NCBI RefSeq assembly: GCF_010729105.1 | Contig: NZ_AP022573.1 | Coordinates: forward strand, 5,704,001-5,768,000 | DNA length: 64,000 nucleotides | Direction: 5' to 3' | Source: Mycobacterium saskatchewanense | GTDB lineage: Bacteria > Actinomycetota > Actinomycetes > Mycobacteriales > Mycobacteriaceae | In this document: in pieces, positions 1 to 8,471 of the stretch | How positions within the stretch are numbered: the stretch's first letter is position 1 | Layout: each line of letters opens with the position of its first letter | Made by a program: the position numbers and the translations under genes | The notes under the pieces: generated by a model | Databases searched by the model: none | Told to the model about the DNA's origin: nothing | The model's input: the letters and a program-made list of their open reading frames with translations, nothing else

Positions 1-645
1 CAGCGGCTGCGGATCGCCGTATTGACCCGGTCGGTGCAGCGGGAGTGCAGCCCGCAGGTGCGCGAACTGACGCTGAAATCGGCCGGGCTACTCGAGGAAC
101 TGGGCCACCGCGTCGAATATGTCGACCAACCGCCGGTGCCGGCCAGTTTCGTGGACGACTTCGTCCTGTACTGGGGCTTCCTCGCGCTCGCCCAGGTGCG
201 CGCCGGACGGCGGGTGTTCGGCGCGACGTTCGACCGCAGCCGGCTGGACAGCCTGACGCTCGGCCTGGAGCGACACAGCGCCCGCAACATGCACCGGTTG
301 CCCCTGGCGATCATGCGCCTGCGCCGGATTCGGCGGCGCACGGCGAAATTCTTCGGCACCTACGACGTGGTGCTGACCCCGACCCTGGCCGACGAGACGC
401 CCCGCATCGGCTACCTGGCGCCCACGGACTACCGGCAGGTCATCGACCGGCTGATCGACTGGGTCTCGTTCACGCCGCTGCAGAATGTGACCGGCGAACC
501 GGCGATCTCGCTGCCGCTGGCGCAATCCGCGGACGGCATGCCGGTGGGGATGATGTTCTCGGCGGACTTCGGGCAGGAAGCGTTGCTGCTGCAGCTGGGC
601 TACGAGCTCGAAGAGGCCCGCCCCTGGGCCCGGATCGACGCCTGA
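1..645 (+). CDS. amiC: Amidase, C-terminal part (AmiC-like)
   Basis: Only the last 214 codons are present; the frame is open from base 1, so the gene begins outside the window. The visible part matches the C-terminal half of amidase-signature hydrolases, which cleave carboxamides with a Ser-Ser-Lys triad. That triad would lie upstream and cannot be checked. Supporting features are the LRIAVLT strand, the VVLTPTLADETPRIG stretch and the conserved end NVTGEPAISLPLAQSADGMPVG. The stop at 643-645 lies one base from the stop of the convergent MarR gene, as in the Rv2888c/Rv2887 pair of M. tuberculosis. The natural substrate is unknown. Confidence 0.85.
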   Translation, partial: QRLRIAVLTRSVQRECSPQVRELTLKSAGLLEELGHRVEYVDQPPVPASFVDDFVLYWGFLALAQVRAGRRVFGATFDRSRLDSLTLGLERHSARNMHRLPLAIMRLRRIRRRTAKFFGTYDVVLTPTLADETPRIGYLAPTDYRQVIDRLIDWVSFTPLQNVTGEPAISLPLAQSADGMPVGMMFSADFGQEALLLQLGYELEEARPWARIDA

Positions 646-646
646 C

Positions 647-1078
647 TCAGCAGTCGGACCCGAGCCTCTCGAGCATCCGTTTGAATTCGCGCTGCTGCGA
701 AAGCGTCAGCTTGTCCATGATCCGGGCGTCGGCTTCGCGCACCGCCGCTTCCGCGCGCTTCAACAGCGCCCTTCCCTGCGTGGTCAGCGTGGCGGGAAGC
801 GCGCGCCCGGAGGACACCGACTCGGGTCGGGCCACAGCCCCGACGTACTCCAGCTTGCGCAGCACCGTGTTCATCGCCTGCGGTGTGACGTTGGTGTGCC
901 GCGACAGTTCGGCGCTGGACAGGCCTGGCGACATCGAAAGAATGCGCAGGCAAACGAATTCCGGCAGGGTCAGGCCGATCGGACCCAGCGCCGTGGATAC
1001 CTCCGGCCGCAGAACGGCTCCTACGCGGTAGAGCAGGTATCCGAGTGGGGCGTCTTCGGCCTGAACCATGTCAGCCAT
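647..1078 (-). CDS. MarR-family transcriptional regulator (Rv2887-like)
   Basis: A 143-residue winged-helix protein. The DNA-binding core spans about residues 35-100, with a recognition-helix region reading LSRHTNVTPQAMNTVLRKLE and the beta-wing at ARPESVSSGRALPATLT. The flanking helices fit MarR dimerisation. The M. tuberculosis relative Rv2887 is a repressor of small-molecule-modifying genes whose loss gives drug tolerance (recalled). Here it is convergent with the amidase gene, so the two do not share a promoter. The ligand is unknown. Confidence 0.88.
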   Translation of the reverse strand: MADMVQAEDAPLGYLLYRVGAVLRPEVSTALGPIGLTLPEFVCLRILSMSPGLSSAELSRHTNVTPQAMNTVLRKLEYVGAVARPESVSSGRALPATLTTQGRALLKRAEAAVREADARIMDKLTLSQQREFKRMLERLGSDC

Positions 1079-1182
1079 ATTTACATACCTCGGGCGTGGG
1101 GATGTGCAAACGGTGATTGCTGGGCGAACAAGGGGGTAACCGACCAGGAGTCACTCAACCGCACGGTCCACGAGGAGTTGTC

Positions 1183-1596
1183 ATGCCGAAGACGACCAAG
1201 GGCGGCAAACCCAGGAAGGACGAGCTGCCCAGCACCCTGCGGCGTTCCGACGCCAAGGCGCAACGCACATTCGCCAAAACCCATGACTCGGCCGCCGAGG
1301 AGTACGGCGACGAAGAGCGGGCCCATCGGGTGGCCTACTCCGCGCTCAAGCACAGTTTCGAGAAGGTGGGTGACCACTGGGAGCCCAAGGAGGAGAAGGG
1401 CCCGTCGGACGAGCGCGCCGAGAGCGGCGGCCCGCAGGCGTCGGGACGTTCGGCCGAGGGCGTCGACGCCAATGCGAGCAAGAAGCACCTGCTCGACGTT
1501 GCTCGGCGCCTCGACGTGCGCGGCCGGTCGAGCATGAGCAAGGAGGAACTCGTCGACGCGATCAAGAAGGAGAACCGGCGGGTCCGCGGTCGCTGA
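1183..1596 (+). CDS. ChaB-like protein with Rho N-terminal-type domain
   Basis: A 137-residue hydrophilic protein. Residues about 12-60 match the ChaB family: LPSTLRRSDAKAQRTFAKTHDSA, then EERAHRVAYSALKHSFEKVGDHW. Residues about 98-132 resemble a Rho N-terminal/SAP-like helical motif (KKHLLDVARRLDVRGRSSMS). ATG 1183 was chosen because CGAGGAG lies 6-12 bases upstream and homology begins here; the longer in-frame start at 1117 adds only low-complexity sequence. ChaB was named for a link to cation transport in E. coli, but the biochemical role is unclear. The Rho-N-like tail suggests nucleic-acid binding. Confidence 0.8.
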   Translation: MPKTTKGGKPRKDELPSTLRRSDAKAQRTFAKTHDSAAEEYGDEERAHRVAYSALKHSFEKVGDHWEPKEEKGPSDERAESGGPQASGRSAEGVDANASKKHLLDVARRLDVRGRSSMSKEELVDAIKKENRRVRGR

Positions 1597-1639
1597 CCCA
1601 CCTCGTTTAGGGCGCCGGTAGCGGGGCATCCCGACGGCC

Positions 1640-1969
1640 ATGGTCGCCTCAACCACCCCTGGCCGGCTTCGGCGGTGCCTCGACGCGGTCGACTTCCCGG
1701 CCAACAAGCAGGACCTGCTCGACGCCGCCGACCGCACCGGTTGTGACGTTGAGACCATCCGCGCGTTGCGGACCATCCCGCCCGAGACTTACGCCAACGT
1801 CTCGCAGGTCACCGCGTCGCTCACGCTCGCCGACGATCGAGGCACCGGCGACGCCGACGAGGCCGCGGCGCGGCGTTCGCACACCACGCCCGGGCGGGCC
1901 GAGTCTGCGAAGGACGTCGGCCCGCGGAGCGCGATCGTCGAGGAGCCGGGCGAGAACCGGGGTTCCTGA
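1640..1969 (+). CDS. DUF2795 domain protein
   Basis: A 109-residue protein. The N-terminal 50 residues carry the DUF2795 pattern: a hydrophobic start, FPANKQDLLDAADRTG, then ETIRALRTIPPETYANVSQV. The remaining 55 residues are charged, Ala/Arg-rich and probably disordered. Small DUF2795 proteins are common in actinobacteria and often sit with stress genes; no molecular function is established. It follows the ChaB-like gene on the same strand with a 43-base gap, so the two may be co-transcribed. Confidence 0.7.
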   Translation: MVASTTPGRLRRCLDAVDFPANKQDLLDAADRTGCDVETIRALRTIPPETYANVSQVTASLTLADDRGTGDADEAAARRSHTTPGRAESAKDVGPRSAIVEEPGENRGS

Positions 1970-2008
1970 GCCCGCTTCGGCGGCAAGGTGATTCACGCCT
2001 GGCGGCCC

Positions 2009-2608
2009 CTAGAGAATCGGCCGGCCCCCGGTGACCGCCACCCGCGCCCCCGAGATGTAGCTCGCGTCGTCGGAGGCGAGCAACACGTAGATCGGCGCCA
2101 ATTCGACCGGTTGACCCGCACGCCCCAGCGGCACGTTGTCCCCGAAGGATTCCACGCTGTACGCGCCGATGTTGAGCCGAAAGGTGTAATCCCATTCCTC
2201 GTCGCTGATCTCGTCCAGGCTTTTGCGAAGCATCTGGTACGCGGCGTTGTTGACGAGGATGTCGACGCCGCCGAGTTCCTGCACCGCGCGGTCGACGACC
2301 GCGCGGCAGTGCTCTGGATCGGACAGATCGCCCGGCACCAGCACGCACGTGCGGCCGGCGCCCTCGACGTGGCGCGCGACGTCGCGCGCGTCCTCGTCCT
2401 CGTTGAGGTAGGAGATCAGCACGTCGGCGCCCTCGCGGGCGAACGCGATCGCGACGGCGCGGCCGATGCCGCTGTCGCCACCGGTGATGATCGCCTTCTT
2501 GCCGGTGAGTCTGCCGGTTCCGCGGTAGCTGTTTTCACCGCAGTCGGGAACCGGGTTCATCTCGGACTGCACGCCGGGAACGGTTTGTTGTTGCGCCGCA
2601 AAGTTCAT
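2009..2608 (-). pseudogene. SDR oxidoreductase with in-frame loss of the catalytic core
   Basis: The 199-residue product starts as a classical short-chain dehydrogenase: GGDSGIGRA cofactor loop, PGDLSD and the LVNNAAYQM (NNAG-type) motif. It ends as one too (PLGRAGQPVELAPIYVLLAS, SGARVAVTGG). The segment that should hold the catalytic Ser and Tyr-x-x-x-Lys is missing: LNIGAY runs straight into SVESFGDNVP. By comparison with the usual 285-290 residues of this subfamily, about 85 residues are gone without a frameshift. It is therefore predicted to be catalytically dead. ATG 2608 has AAAGAGG upstream. A sequencing or assembly deletion cannot be excluded. Confidence 0.8.
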
Positions 2609-2931
2609 TGTCGAATGCCTCTTTCTGACGGGATAAGCGGGCGTGAACCGGCACCAAGTGGCACAAGGTTTCTCCGCGCTTCGTGGTCGACGTCGGCTAC
2701 CCCGTCGGACACGAATTAATCGGTTCAGTGAGGAAATTGGGGCCGATGTGAAAACTGTGGCACCAATTGGGCTGCGGGACAAACTGTTATGCGCGTAGTG
2801 CGCAGAGCGACGCAGGCACACTTCGCAATTCGGGATTGGTCGCGTTTAACTTCACCGCCGAATGGATATGAGAGCGTCATATGTTTTTCGCCCTTCGGGG
2901 GGAGCCGATGTTCGACAGGAAAGGAATGAGC
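2609..2931. other. Intergenic region between divergent SDR remnant and MPT63-like gene
   Basis: No coding ORF is convincing here. It must hold promoters for both flanking genes. An inverted repeat ATGCGC-GTAGT-GCGCAG lies at 2789-2805, about 127 bases before the MPT63-like start. It has the spacing of the nickel-type operators seen further along the window but different inner bases, so it is noted only as a possible operator. No clear -10/-35 pair could be assigned. Confidence 0.45.
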
Positions 2932-3414
2932 ATGAAGTTCAATGCGACCACCGCAAAGACCGCCATCGCCGCAGGGGGAATCGCGGCGGCGAGCATCTTC
3001 GCCGCGGCGACCGCCTCGGCCGCGCCGCCCACCATCCAGGGATTCGGCAGCAGCGAGCAGCTCATCGACGGGCCCCTGGTCACCGATTACACCGTAAGCA
3101 ACCTGCAGCCCAGCAACGCGACGATCCCCGGGTACACCCCGAAGGGCCATCTTTACCAGGCCGACATCACGGCCAGGTCGGACGGCGGGATCGTGACGCC
3201 AATGGTCTCTGACTTCAATGCCCGCACGCCCGACGGCCAGCAATACCGGGTGATCGACAAGCACCCGGCGCCCAACGGCCTGAGCCCGGCGCCGCTCAAC
3301 CAGGGTCAGCAGGCCAGCGGCACCATCTACTTCGATGTGACCGGTCAGCCGCCGAATGGCGTCGTGTACAACGACGGTGTGCAAGACGTCCTGATCTGGA
3401 CCAACAACACCTAA
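2932..3414 (+). CDS. Secreted MPT63-like protein (DUF1942)
   Basis: A 160-residue exported protein, close to the 159 of MPT63 (Rv1926c). Residues 1-28 are a Sec signal peptide: MKFNATTAKTA, a hydrophobic Ala/Gly-rich core, then an A-S-A cleavage site before APPT. The mature part carries the MPT63/DUF1942 beta-sandwich pattern (LVTDYTVSNLQPS, GHLYQADITARSDGG, SGTIYFDVTG). ATG 2932 was preferred to 2926 because AAAGGA is then 6 bases away. MPT63 is an abundant culture-filtrate antigen of unknown function. In M. tuberculosis it lies in another region, so this is a relocated or paralogous copy. A strong hairpin follows the stop. Confidence 0.85.
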   Translation: MKFNATTAKTAIAAGGIAAASIFAAATASAAPPTIQGFGSSEQLIDGPLVTDYTVSNLQPSNATIPGYTPKGHLYQADITARSDGGIVTPMVSDFNARTPDGQQYRVIDKHPAPNGLSPAPLNQGQQASGTIYFDVTGQPPNGVVYNDGVQDVLIWTNNT

Positions 3415-3436
3415 GCCGCCCGAGCGGCCCACCCGG

Positions 3437-3468
3437 ACCTCCCCGCGTCAGTAGTGACGCGGGGAGGT
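3437..3468 (+). terminator. Hairpin terminator after the MPT63-like gene
   Basis: A perfect 14-bp stem: ACCTCCCCGCGTCA at 3437-3450 pairs with 3455-3468 around the loop GTAG. It starts 22 bases after the stop codon. The following tract (TCGTTTG) is only weakly T-rich, which is usual for mycobacterial terminators. Confidence 0.7.
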
Positions 3469-3538
3469 TCGTTTGCGCCTGGGGTTGATCGGCGCGGCCC
3501 GCTGCATTTTCTCCGGCCGAACCGGGTACTCGGCGACC

Positions 3539-4474
3539 ATGAGTTGCGAAGATCACAGGCCCGCGGAAGTACGCGCACAGTCACAGCAGCATGCCGAACG
3601 GGCGCGCGCCGCCATGGCGGAACGGCGTGACGGTCAGGACGGCGGGCTGAGCGGATGGGTGGCCGAGCGCGCCGGCAAGTGGGATCTGAGCGGCTTCGAC
3701 GAGGCGACGCTGCAGCGGCAGAAATACCTGTGGAACCTGCTCGTCGACTATTGGTTCCGCATGGAGATCGACGGCTGGGAGAACATCCCCGGACCGCCGG
3801 TCCTGCTGGTGGGAATCCACTCCGGCGCCCCGTTCGTGTGGGATGCCTGGACGGTGGGCCTGCAGTGGTGGCGCCGCTTCGGCCAGGAACGCCAGCTGCA
3901 CGGGACGGCCCACGACGCGTTGATGGCGATTCCGGTCTTCGGACGCTACTTCCGGTCGATGGGCGTCCTTCCGGCCGCGCCGGATGCGATCGCCACCGCC
4001 CTGGCCGAGGGCCGCGACGTCGCCTTGTGGCCGGGCGGAGAAGTCGATTCGCTGCGCCCATGGACCGAACGCGACCGCGCAAACCTGGCCGGGCGAACGG
4101 GTTTCGTCAAGATGGCGATCCGGGCCGGCGTGCCCATCGTCCCGATCGCGACCGTGGGCGGGGCGGACGCCATGCCCGTCCTCATCCGGGGTGACCGGCT
4201 GTCCAAAATCCTGCAGCTGGATCGCCTGTTGCGGCTCAAGGTTTTTCCGCTGGCCGTCTCGCTGCCGTGGGGGATCGCGCCGGCAGCGCTTCCCCAGCTG
4301 CCGCTGCCGGCCAAGATCAGGACCCGATTCATGCCCGCCGTCGAGCTTGACCACGATCCTGCCCGCGCGGACGACGGCGCCTACGTCGACGGCAAGTACC
4401 ACGAGGTCCAGGACGCCATCCAGGACGGCATGGACGCGCTGGCGCGCAAGCGCGCCTTCCCGCTCTTCGGTTGA
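3539..4474 (+). CDS. Lysophospholipid acyltransferase-family protein (PlsC-like)
   Basis: A 311-residue protein with a glycerolipid acyltransferase fold at about residues 60-250. The active-site His region reads LLVGIHSGAPFVWDAW. His is seven residues, not four, from the next Asp, so it is not a textbook HX4D. The second block, usually FPEGTRS, reads LWPGGEVDSLRPW, typical of mycobacterial PlsC/DGAT-like members. A PIVPIATVGGAD strand follows. It probably acylates a lipid or lysolipid at the membrane surface; the acceptor is not predictable. ATG 3539 marks the start of conserved sequence. Confidence 0.8.
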   Translation: MSCEDHRPAEVRAQSQQHAERARAAMAERRDGQDGGLSGWVAERAGKWDLSGFDEATLQRQKYLWNLLVDYWFRMEIDGWENIPGPPVLLVGIHSGAPFVWDAWTVGLQWWRRFGQERQLHGTAHDALMAIPVFGRYFRSMGVLPAAPDAIATALAEGRDVALWPGGEVDSLRPWTERDRANLAGRTGFVKMAIRAGVPIVPIATVGGADAMPVLIRGDRLSKILQLDRLLRLKVFPLAVSLPWGIAPAALPQLPLPAKIRTRFMPAVELDHDPARADDGAYVDGKYHEVQDAIQDGMDALARKRAFPLFG

Positions 4475-4506
4475 GACGGGTCGGAAGCGCCTTTAGTGCA
4501 ACGGAA

Positions 4507-5259
4507 TTAGGGCGAGACGGAATCGGTGGCCGGCGCCTGCGTCGATGTCCACACCGGTGTCACCGCCGACTCGCCGACGATCCACTCCGGGTGCGGGGGC
4601 GTCGGGGCCATGTAGCCCACACCGCGCACCGTGTCGATCATCGACTCGTGCGCGGCGCCGAGCTTGGCGCGCAGCCGCCGCACGTGCACGTCCACCGTGC
4701 GCACCCTGCCGTTGCAGTCGTAGCCCCACACCTCGTGCATCAGCCTGGTGCGAGTGAACGCCCGACCGGCATGCTGCACAAGGAAGTTCAACAACCTGAA
4801 CTCGGTGAGCGTCAGGCCCAGGTCTCGGCCGCCGAGCGATCCGGAAAACCTGGCCGGGTGCATGATGAGCTCCCCGAACTTCAGGGCGCCGTCCAACGCG
4901 CTGCGCCGGCGCGTGACGGCCATCCGCAGCCGGGCCTGCAGCTCGTCTGCCCCGGCGGCCGGCAGCATCACGTCGTCGAAGTGCCAGTCGACGTCGACCG
5001 CCGTGAAGTCGGCGGGTGCGACCACGGCCACCACCGCGACGGCGGGGGAGCTGGCGGTCAGCCGGCGGCAGAGGCTGCGCGCCGCGATGAGGTCGGTGCG
5101 GGCGTCGATGATGGCGACATCAGCGGTGCCGTTATGCCCGTCGACGTCCCAGCTGAGGGGCGCGCGCCGCGTGGACTGCGCGAACGACGCCAAGTCGGGT
5201 AGAGCGGATACGAAGTCGTCCTGGTCGGTAAGCAGTAGAACGTCCAACGACAACTCCAA
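4507..5259 (-). CDS. Orphan OmpR/PhoB-type winged-helix regulator (Rv2884-like)
   Basis: About 250 residues. Residues 1-115 form a degenerate receiver domain with an Asp in VAIIDAR at the expected phospho-acceptor strand but without the usual acidic pair and Lys signature. Residues about 135-225 are a canonical OmpR/PhoB effector domain (LTLTEFRLLNFLVQHAGRAF, then VRTVDVHVRRLRAKLG and IDTVRGVGYM). No histidine kinase is adjacent, as for Rv2884. There is no ATG; TTG 5259 is the longest start, but TTG 5247 has GGAG six bases upstream and may be the true one. The convergent acyltransferase gene ends 32 bases away. Confidence 0.85.
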   Translation of the reverse strand: MELSLDVLLLTDQDDFVSALPDLASFAQSTRRAPLSWDVDGHNGTADVAIIDARTDLIAARSLCRRLTASSPAVAVVAVVAPADFTAVDVDWHFDDVMLPAAGADELQARLRMAVTRRRSALDGALKFGELIMHPARFSGSLGGRDLGLTLTEFRLLNFLVQHAGRAFTRTRLMHEVWGYDCNGRVRTVDVHVRRLRAKLGAAHESMIDTVRGVGYMAPTPPHPEWIVGESAVTPVWTSTQAPATDSVSP

Positions 5260-5436
5260 AAATCAGTTGGGGTCTCCTATGGCCCCCAACCCGTTGGGCG
5301 TCCCCCCGGGGAGACGCCTTCAGCGCAACGCTGAATACCCGTTTCAGAGTAAAGCTATGCAAACTCTCCCGTCTCGCGAATGGGTTGCACACCCGGGGAG
5401 GCGTTTGCCGGCGTCCCGAAAAAATCTCAGAAAAGC

Positions 5437-5474
5437 CGATGGGTCCGGACCGTTTCCACGGACCGGACCCATCG
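5437..5474 (-). terminator. Intrinsic terminator downstream of the CsbD-like gene
   Basis: A 16-bp stem with one mismatch (arms 5437-5452 and 5459-5474, loop TTTCCA). Read on the minus strand it is followed by GCTTTTCTGAGATTTTTTC, a genuine T-rich tract. It lies just beyond the stop of the minus-strand CsbD-like gene and should insulate it from the regulator gene downstream. Confidence 0.78.
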
Positions 5475-5484
5475 TCGTAACAAG

Positions 5485-5724
5485 CTACTGGTGAGACTTC
5501 TGGCGCTCTTCGGCCGCCTTGGCGCCGCCTCGGGCAGCTTCTGCCTCGGCTTCCTTCTTCGCCGCGTCGCGCTGTGCCTCCGCCTTGTCCTGCTGGGCCT
5601 GGCCTTCGCGGGTCAGGTCGTCGCGACCCGCCACCGCGCCAACTGCCTCTTTGGCCTTGCCCTTTGCATCCTCGACGATACCCTTGACGGCTTCAGCCGG
5701 ACCCGAGTTGTTGTCGTCCGCCAT
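5485..5724 (-). CDS. CsbD-like small stress protein
   Basis: A 79-residue, highly charged Ala/Glu/Lys-rich protein. Residues 8-45 fit the CsbD family pattern: GPAEAVKGIVEDAKGKAKEA, a Gly-containing turn, then DDLTREGQAQQDKAEAQ. The rest is predicted helix or coiled coil (AAKKEAEAEAARG). CsbD proteins are general-stress-induced in Bacillus and common in actinobacteria; their molecular role is unknown. The gene stands alone on the minus strand and ends in a terminator with a T tract. Confidence 0.82.
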   Translation of the reverse strand: MADDNNSGPAEAVKGIVEDAKGKAKEAVGAVAGRDDLTREGQAQQDKAEAQRDAAKKEAEAEAARGGAKAAEERQKSHQ

Positions 5725-6068
5725 CGATAATTCCCCCTCAGTGGACTACATGGTTGAGCAGTGCGCTCAACGCCGACCAGGTGGTCGGGTTCGAGAACGG
5801 CGAGCGTGGCCCTTTTTCTCAAGACCGTCGTCACCCACCGCGTTGGTCCTTATTCCCCACAGCACCGCCTGCTCAAACATCCACAAGGTGACGGGGCGGC
5901 TTTGCCGACGAAGTCTGGGCGAACCGCGCCGGCGACCGGGGATGGCCGAGGCGAGCGGACCGGCGCATAATGCACCCGCCGCCGCCGGATTGTGTTGCGA
6001 TGGGGCAGGATGTGAAATGCCGTTCCGGATGGAGTCGTCCGGGATGGCACTCTCATGCGAGGAGTCTG
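5725..6068. other. Intergenic region between csbD-like gene and pyrH
   Basis: This 344-base gap separates divergent genes and should contain the pyrH-frr promoter and that of the CsbD-like gene. Overlapping ORFs on both strands here have no recognisable homology and look like high-GC artefacts. No repeat, tRNA or terminator was seen. Confidence 0.4.
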
Positions 6069-6857
6069 ATGACGGAGGAGCCGACCAACGGCCACGGCGT
6101 GCCGACACCTGCACCGCAGAACGGCGTCGGCGGCGGGCAGCCGGAGCGCCGGCCCAAGTATTCGAGGGTCTTGCTCAAGCTCGGGGGCGAGATGTTCGGC
6201 GGTGGCCAGGTGGGGCTGGACCCCGACGTCGTTTCCCGCGTGGCGCGGCAGATCGCCGAAGTGGTGCGCGACGGTGTCCAGGTTGCCGTCGTGATCGGCG
6301 GTGGCAACTTCTTCCGGGGTGCGCAGCTTCAGCAGCGGGGGATGGAGCGCACCCGCTCCGACTACATGGGCATGCTCGGCACCGTGATGAACAGCCTTGC
6401 GCTGCAAGACTTCCTGGAGAAGGAAGGCATCGTCACGCGCGTGCAGACCGCGATCACGATGGGCCAGGTGGCCGAGCCGTACCTGCCGTTGCGGGCCGTC
6501 CGCCACCTGGAGAAGGGCAGGGTGGTGATCTTCGGGGCCGGCATGGGACTGCCGTACTTCTCCACCGACACCACCGCCGCGCAGCGGGCTCTCGAGATCG
6601 GCGCCGAGGTGGTCCTGATGGCCAAGGCGGTCGACGGGGTGTTCACGGAGGACCCGCGTCTGAATCCGGAGGCGGAGCTGATCGCGGCGATCAGCCATCG
6701 CGAGGTCATCGACCGCGGGTTACGAGTGGCCGATGCGACCGCGTTCAGCCTCTGCATGGACAATGGCATGCCGATCCTGGTGTTCAACCTGCTGACCAAT
6801 GGCAATATCGCCCGCGCGGTCGCCGGTGAGAAGATCGGGACGCTGGTCACCACCTGA
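6069..6857 (+). CDS. pyrH: Uridylate kinase (UMP kinase)
   Basis: 262 residues. Phosphorylates UMP to UDP with ATP in pyrimidine nucleotide synthesis. Amino-acid-kinase fold landmarks are the glycine-rich [12 protein letters not shown] near residue 35, [24 protein letters not shown], and the C-terminal [10 protein letters not shown] and [17 protein letters not shown]. The N-terminal 30 residues are a variable Gly/Pro extension usual in mycobacteria. ATG 6069 follows GAGGAG; the open frame further upstream is not conserved. It is followed 74 bases later by frr, the standard pyrH-frr arrangement. Confidence 0.95.
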   Translation: MTEEPTNGHGVPTPAPQNGVGGGQPERRPKYSRVLLKLGGEMFGGGQVGLDPDVVSRVARQIAEVVRDGVQVAVVIGGGNFFRGAQLQQRGMERTRSDYMGMLGTVMNSLALQDFLEKEGIVTRVQTAITMGQVAEPYLPLRAVRHLEKGRVVIFGAGMGLPYFSTDTTAAQRALEIGAEVVLMAKAVDGVFTEDPRLNPEAELIAAISHREVIDRGLRVADATAFSLCMDNGMPILVFNLLTNGNIARAVAGEKIGTLVTT

Positions 6858-6931
6858 GGGGAAGACGCGATGATCGCGCCGACGACGACGCAGAGCGCAG
6901 GGATGTGCAGGGATGTGGAGGAGAGGCGAAA

Positions 6932-7489
6932 ATGATTGACGAGGCTCTCTTCGACGCCGAGGAAAAAATGGAGAAGGCCGTGGCCGTGGCCCGCGACGAC
7001 CTGTCAACCATCCGGACCGGCCGCGCCAATCCGGGAATGTTCTCGCGGATCACCATCGACTATTACGGCACCAACACCCCCATCACGCAGTTGGCCAGCA
7101 TCAACGTCCCCGAGGCGCGGCTCGTCGTCATCAAGCCGTACGAGGCCGGCCAGCTGGGCGCGATCGAGAACGCCATCCGCAACTCCGATCTGGGGCTCAA
7201 CCCCAGCAACGACGGCACGCTGATCCGGGTGGCGGTGCCGCAGCTGACCGAGGAGCGTCGCCGGGAGCTGGTCAAGCAGGCCAAGGGCAAGGGGGAGGAC
7301 GCCAAGGTCTCGGTGCGCAACATCCGCCGCAAGACGATGGAGGAGTTGCACCGGATCCGCAAGGACGGCGAGGCCGGCGAGGACGAGGTCGGCCGCGCGG
7401 AAAAAGATCTCGACAAGACCACCCATCAGTACGTCGCGCAGATCGATGAGTTGGTCAAGCACAAAGAAGGAGAGCTGCTGGAGGTCTAG
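6932..7489 (+). CDS. frr: Ribosome recycling factor
   Basis: 185 residues, the normal RRF length. RRF splits post-termination ribosomes together with EF-G. Family signatures are [19 protein letters not shown], the hinge around [44 protein letters not shown] and [15 protein letters not shown] 6932 follows GGAGAGGCGAAA. The cdsA start lies 31 bases after the stop, so the three genes pyrH-frr-cdsA are probably one transcript. Confidence 0.96.
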   Translation: MIDEALFDAEEKMEKAVAVARDDLSTIRTGRANPGMFSRITIDYYGTNTPITQLASINVPEARLVVIKPYEAGQLGAIENAIRNSDLGLNPSNDGTLIRVAVPQLTEERRRELVKQAKGKGEDAKVSVRNIRRKTMEELHRIRKDGEAGEDEVGRAEKDLDKTTHQYVAQIDELVKHKEGELLEV

Positions 7490-7520
7490 CGACCTCAGCA
7501 GCTTCAGTCCAGTCGAGTCC

Positions 7521-8450
7521 GTGGCTACCACCGATCCCGGCGCAGGGAGCTTGCCCGACGAGCCGTCGCGAGCGGCCGAGTCGAAGGCGCGACAGCCGGC
7601 CAAGACGACCTCCCGCGCCGGGCGCGACCTGCCCGCCGCCATCGCCGTGGGCGTCAGCATCGGCGCCGTCCTCATCGTCACGCTGTTGTTCGCGCCCCGC
7701 TATTGGGTGGCGATCGTCGCGGTGGCCATCGTGGTGGCCACCCACGAGGTGGTGCGGCGGCTGCGCGAGGCGGGGTACCTCATCCCGATCATTCCCCTGC
7801 TGATCGGAGGTCAGGTCACCATCTGGCTGACCTGGCCGTTCCACGCCGCGGGCGCGCTGGCCGGGTTCGGCGCCACCGTGGTGGTGTGCAATTTCTGGCG
7901 CCTGTTCATGCAGGACAACAGCAAACGGCCCGAGCCGTTCGACGGCTCCCCGTCCGCCAATTACCTGCGCGACGCGTCGGCCACCATCTTCCTGGCCGCC
8001 TGGGTGCCCCTGTTCGCGTCCTTCGGCGCGTTGCTGGTGTATCCCAAGGACGGCGCCGGGCGGGTGTTCTGCCTGATGATCACCGTCGTCGCCTCCGATG
8101 TCGGCGGGTACGCCGTCGGTGTGCTGTTCGGCAAGCATCCGATGGTCCCGGCGATCAGCCCCAAGAAGTCGTGGGAGGGGTTTGCCGGTTCGATGGTCTT
8201 CGGGACCACCGCGGCGATCCTGACCGCCACCTTCCTGGCCCACAAGTCGCCGTGGGTGGGCGCGCTGCTGGGCGTGGTGCTGGTGCTGACCTGCATCTTG
8301 GGTGATCTGGTGGAGTCTCAGGTCAAGCGCGACCTCGGCATCAAGGACATGGGACGGCTGCTGCCGGGCCACGGCGGCCTGATGGACCGGCTCGACGGCG
8401 TGCTCCCGTCGGCCGTCGCCGCCTGGACGGTGCTCACGCTGGTGCCCTGA
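7521..8450 (+). CDS. cdsA: Phosphatidate cytidylyltransferase (CDP-diglyceride synthase)
   Basis: 309 residues. Makes CDP-diacylglycerol from phosphatidic acid and CTP, the precursor of PI, PG and cardiolipin, at the cytoplasmic membrane. After a polar N-terminus of about 40 residues there are seven or more hydrophobic segments. The family signature near the C-terminus is present: SPKKSWEGFAGS, then LGDLVESQVKRDLGIKD and PGHGGLMDRLD. GTG 7521 was chosen because the product VATTDPG... gives the expected length (Rv2881c, about 306). The upstream frame overlaps frr. Confidence 0.93.
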   Translation: MATTDPGAGSLPDEPSRAAESKARQPAKTTSRAGRDLPAAIAVGVSIGAVLIVTLLFAPRYWVAIVAVAIVVATHEVVRRLREAGYLIPIIPLLIGGQVTIWLTWPFHAAGALAGFGATVVVCNFWRLFMQDNSKRPEPFDGSPSANYLRDASATIFLAAWVPLFASFGALLVYPKDGAGRVFCLMITVVASDVGGYAVGVLFGKHPMVPAISPKKSWEGFAGSMVFGTTAAILTATFLAHKSPWVGALLGVVLVLTCILGDLVESQVKRDLGIKDMGRLLPGHGGLMDRLDGVLPSAVAAWTVLTLVP

Positions 8451-8471
8451 AGCACCGATACTGGACGTGTC

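Noticed and set aside
2789..2805. ATGCGC-GTAGT-GCGCAG as another nickel box
   Set aside because: Outer bases and spacing fit, but the inner bases differ from the four good sites and no nickel gene is near, so it was left out of the set.
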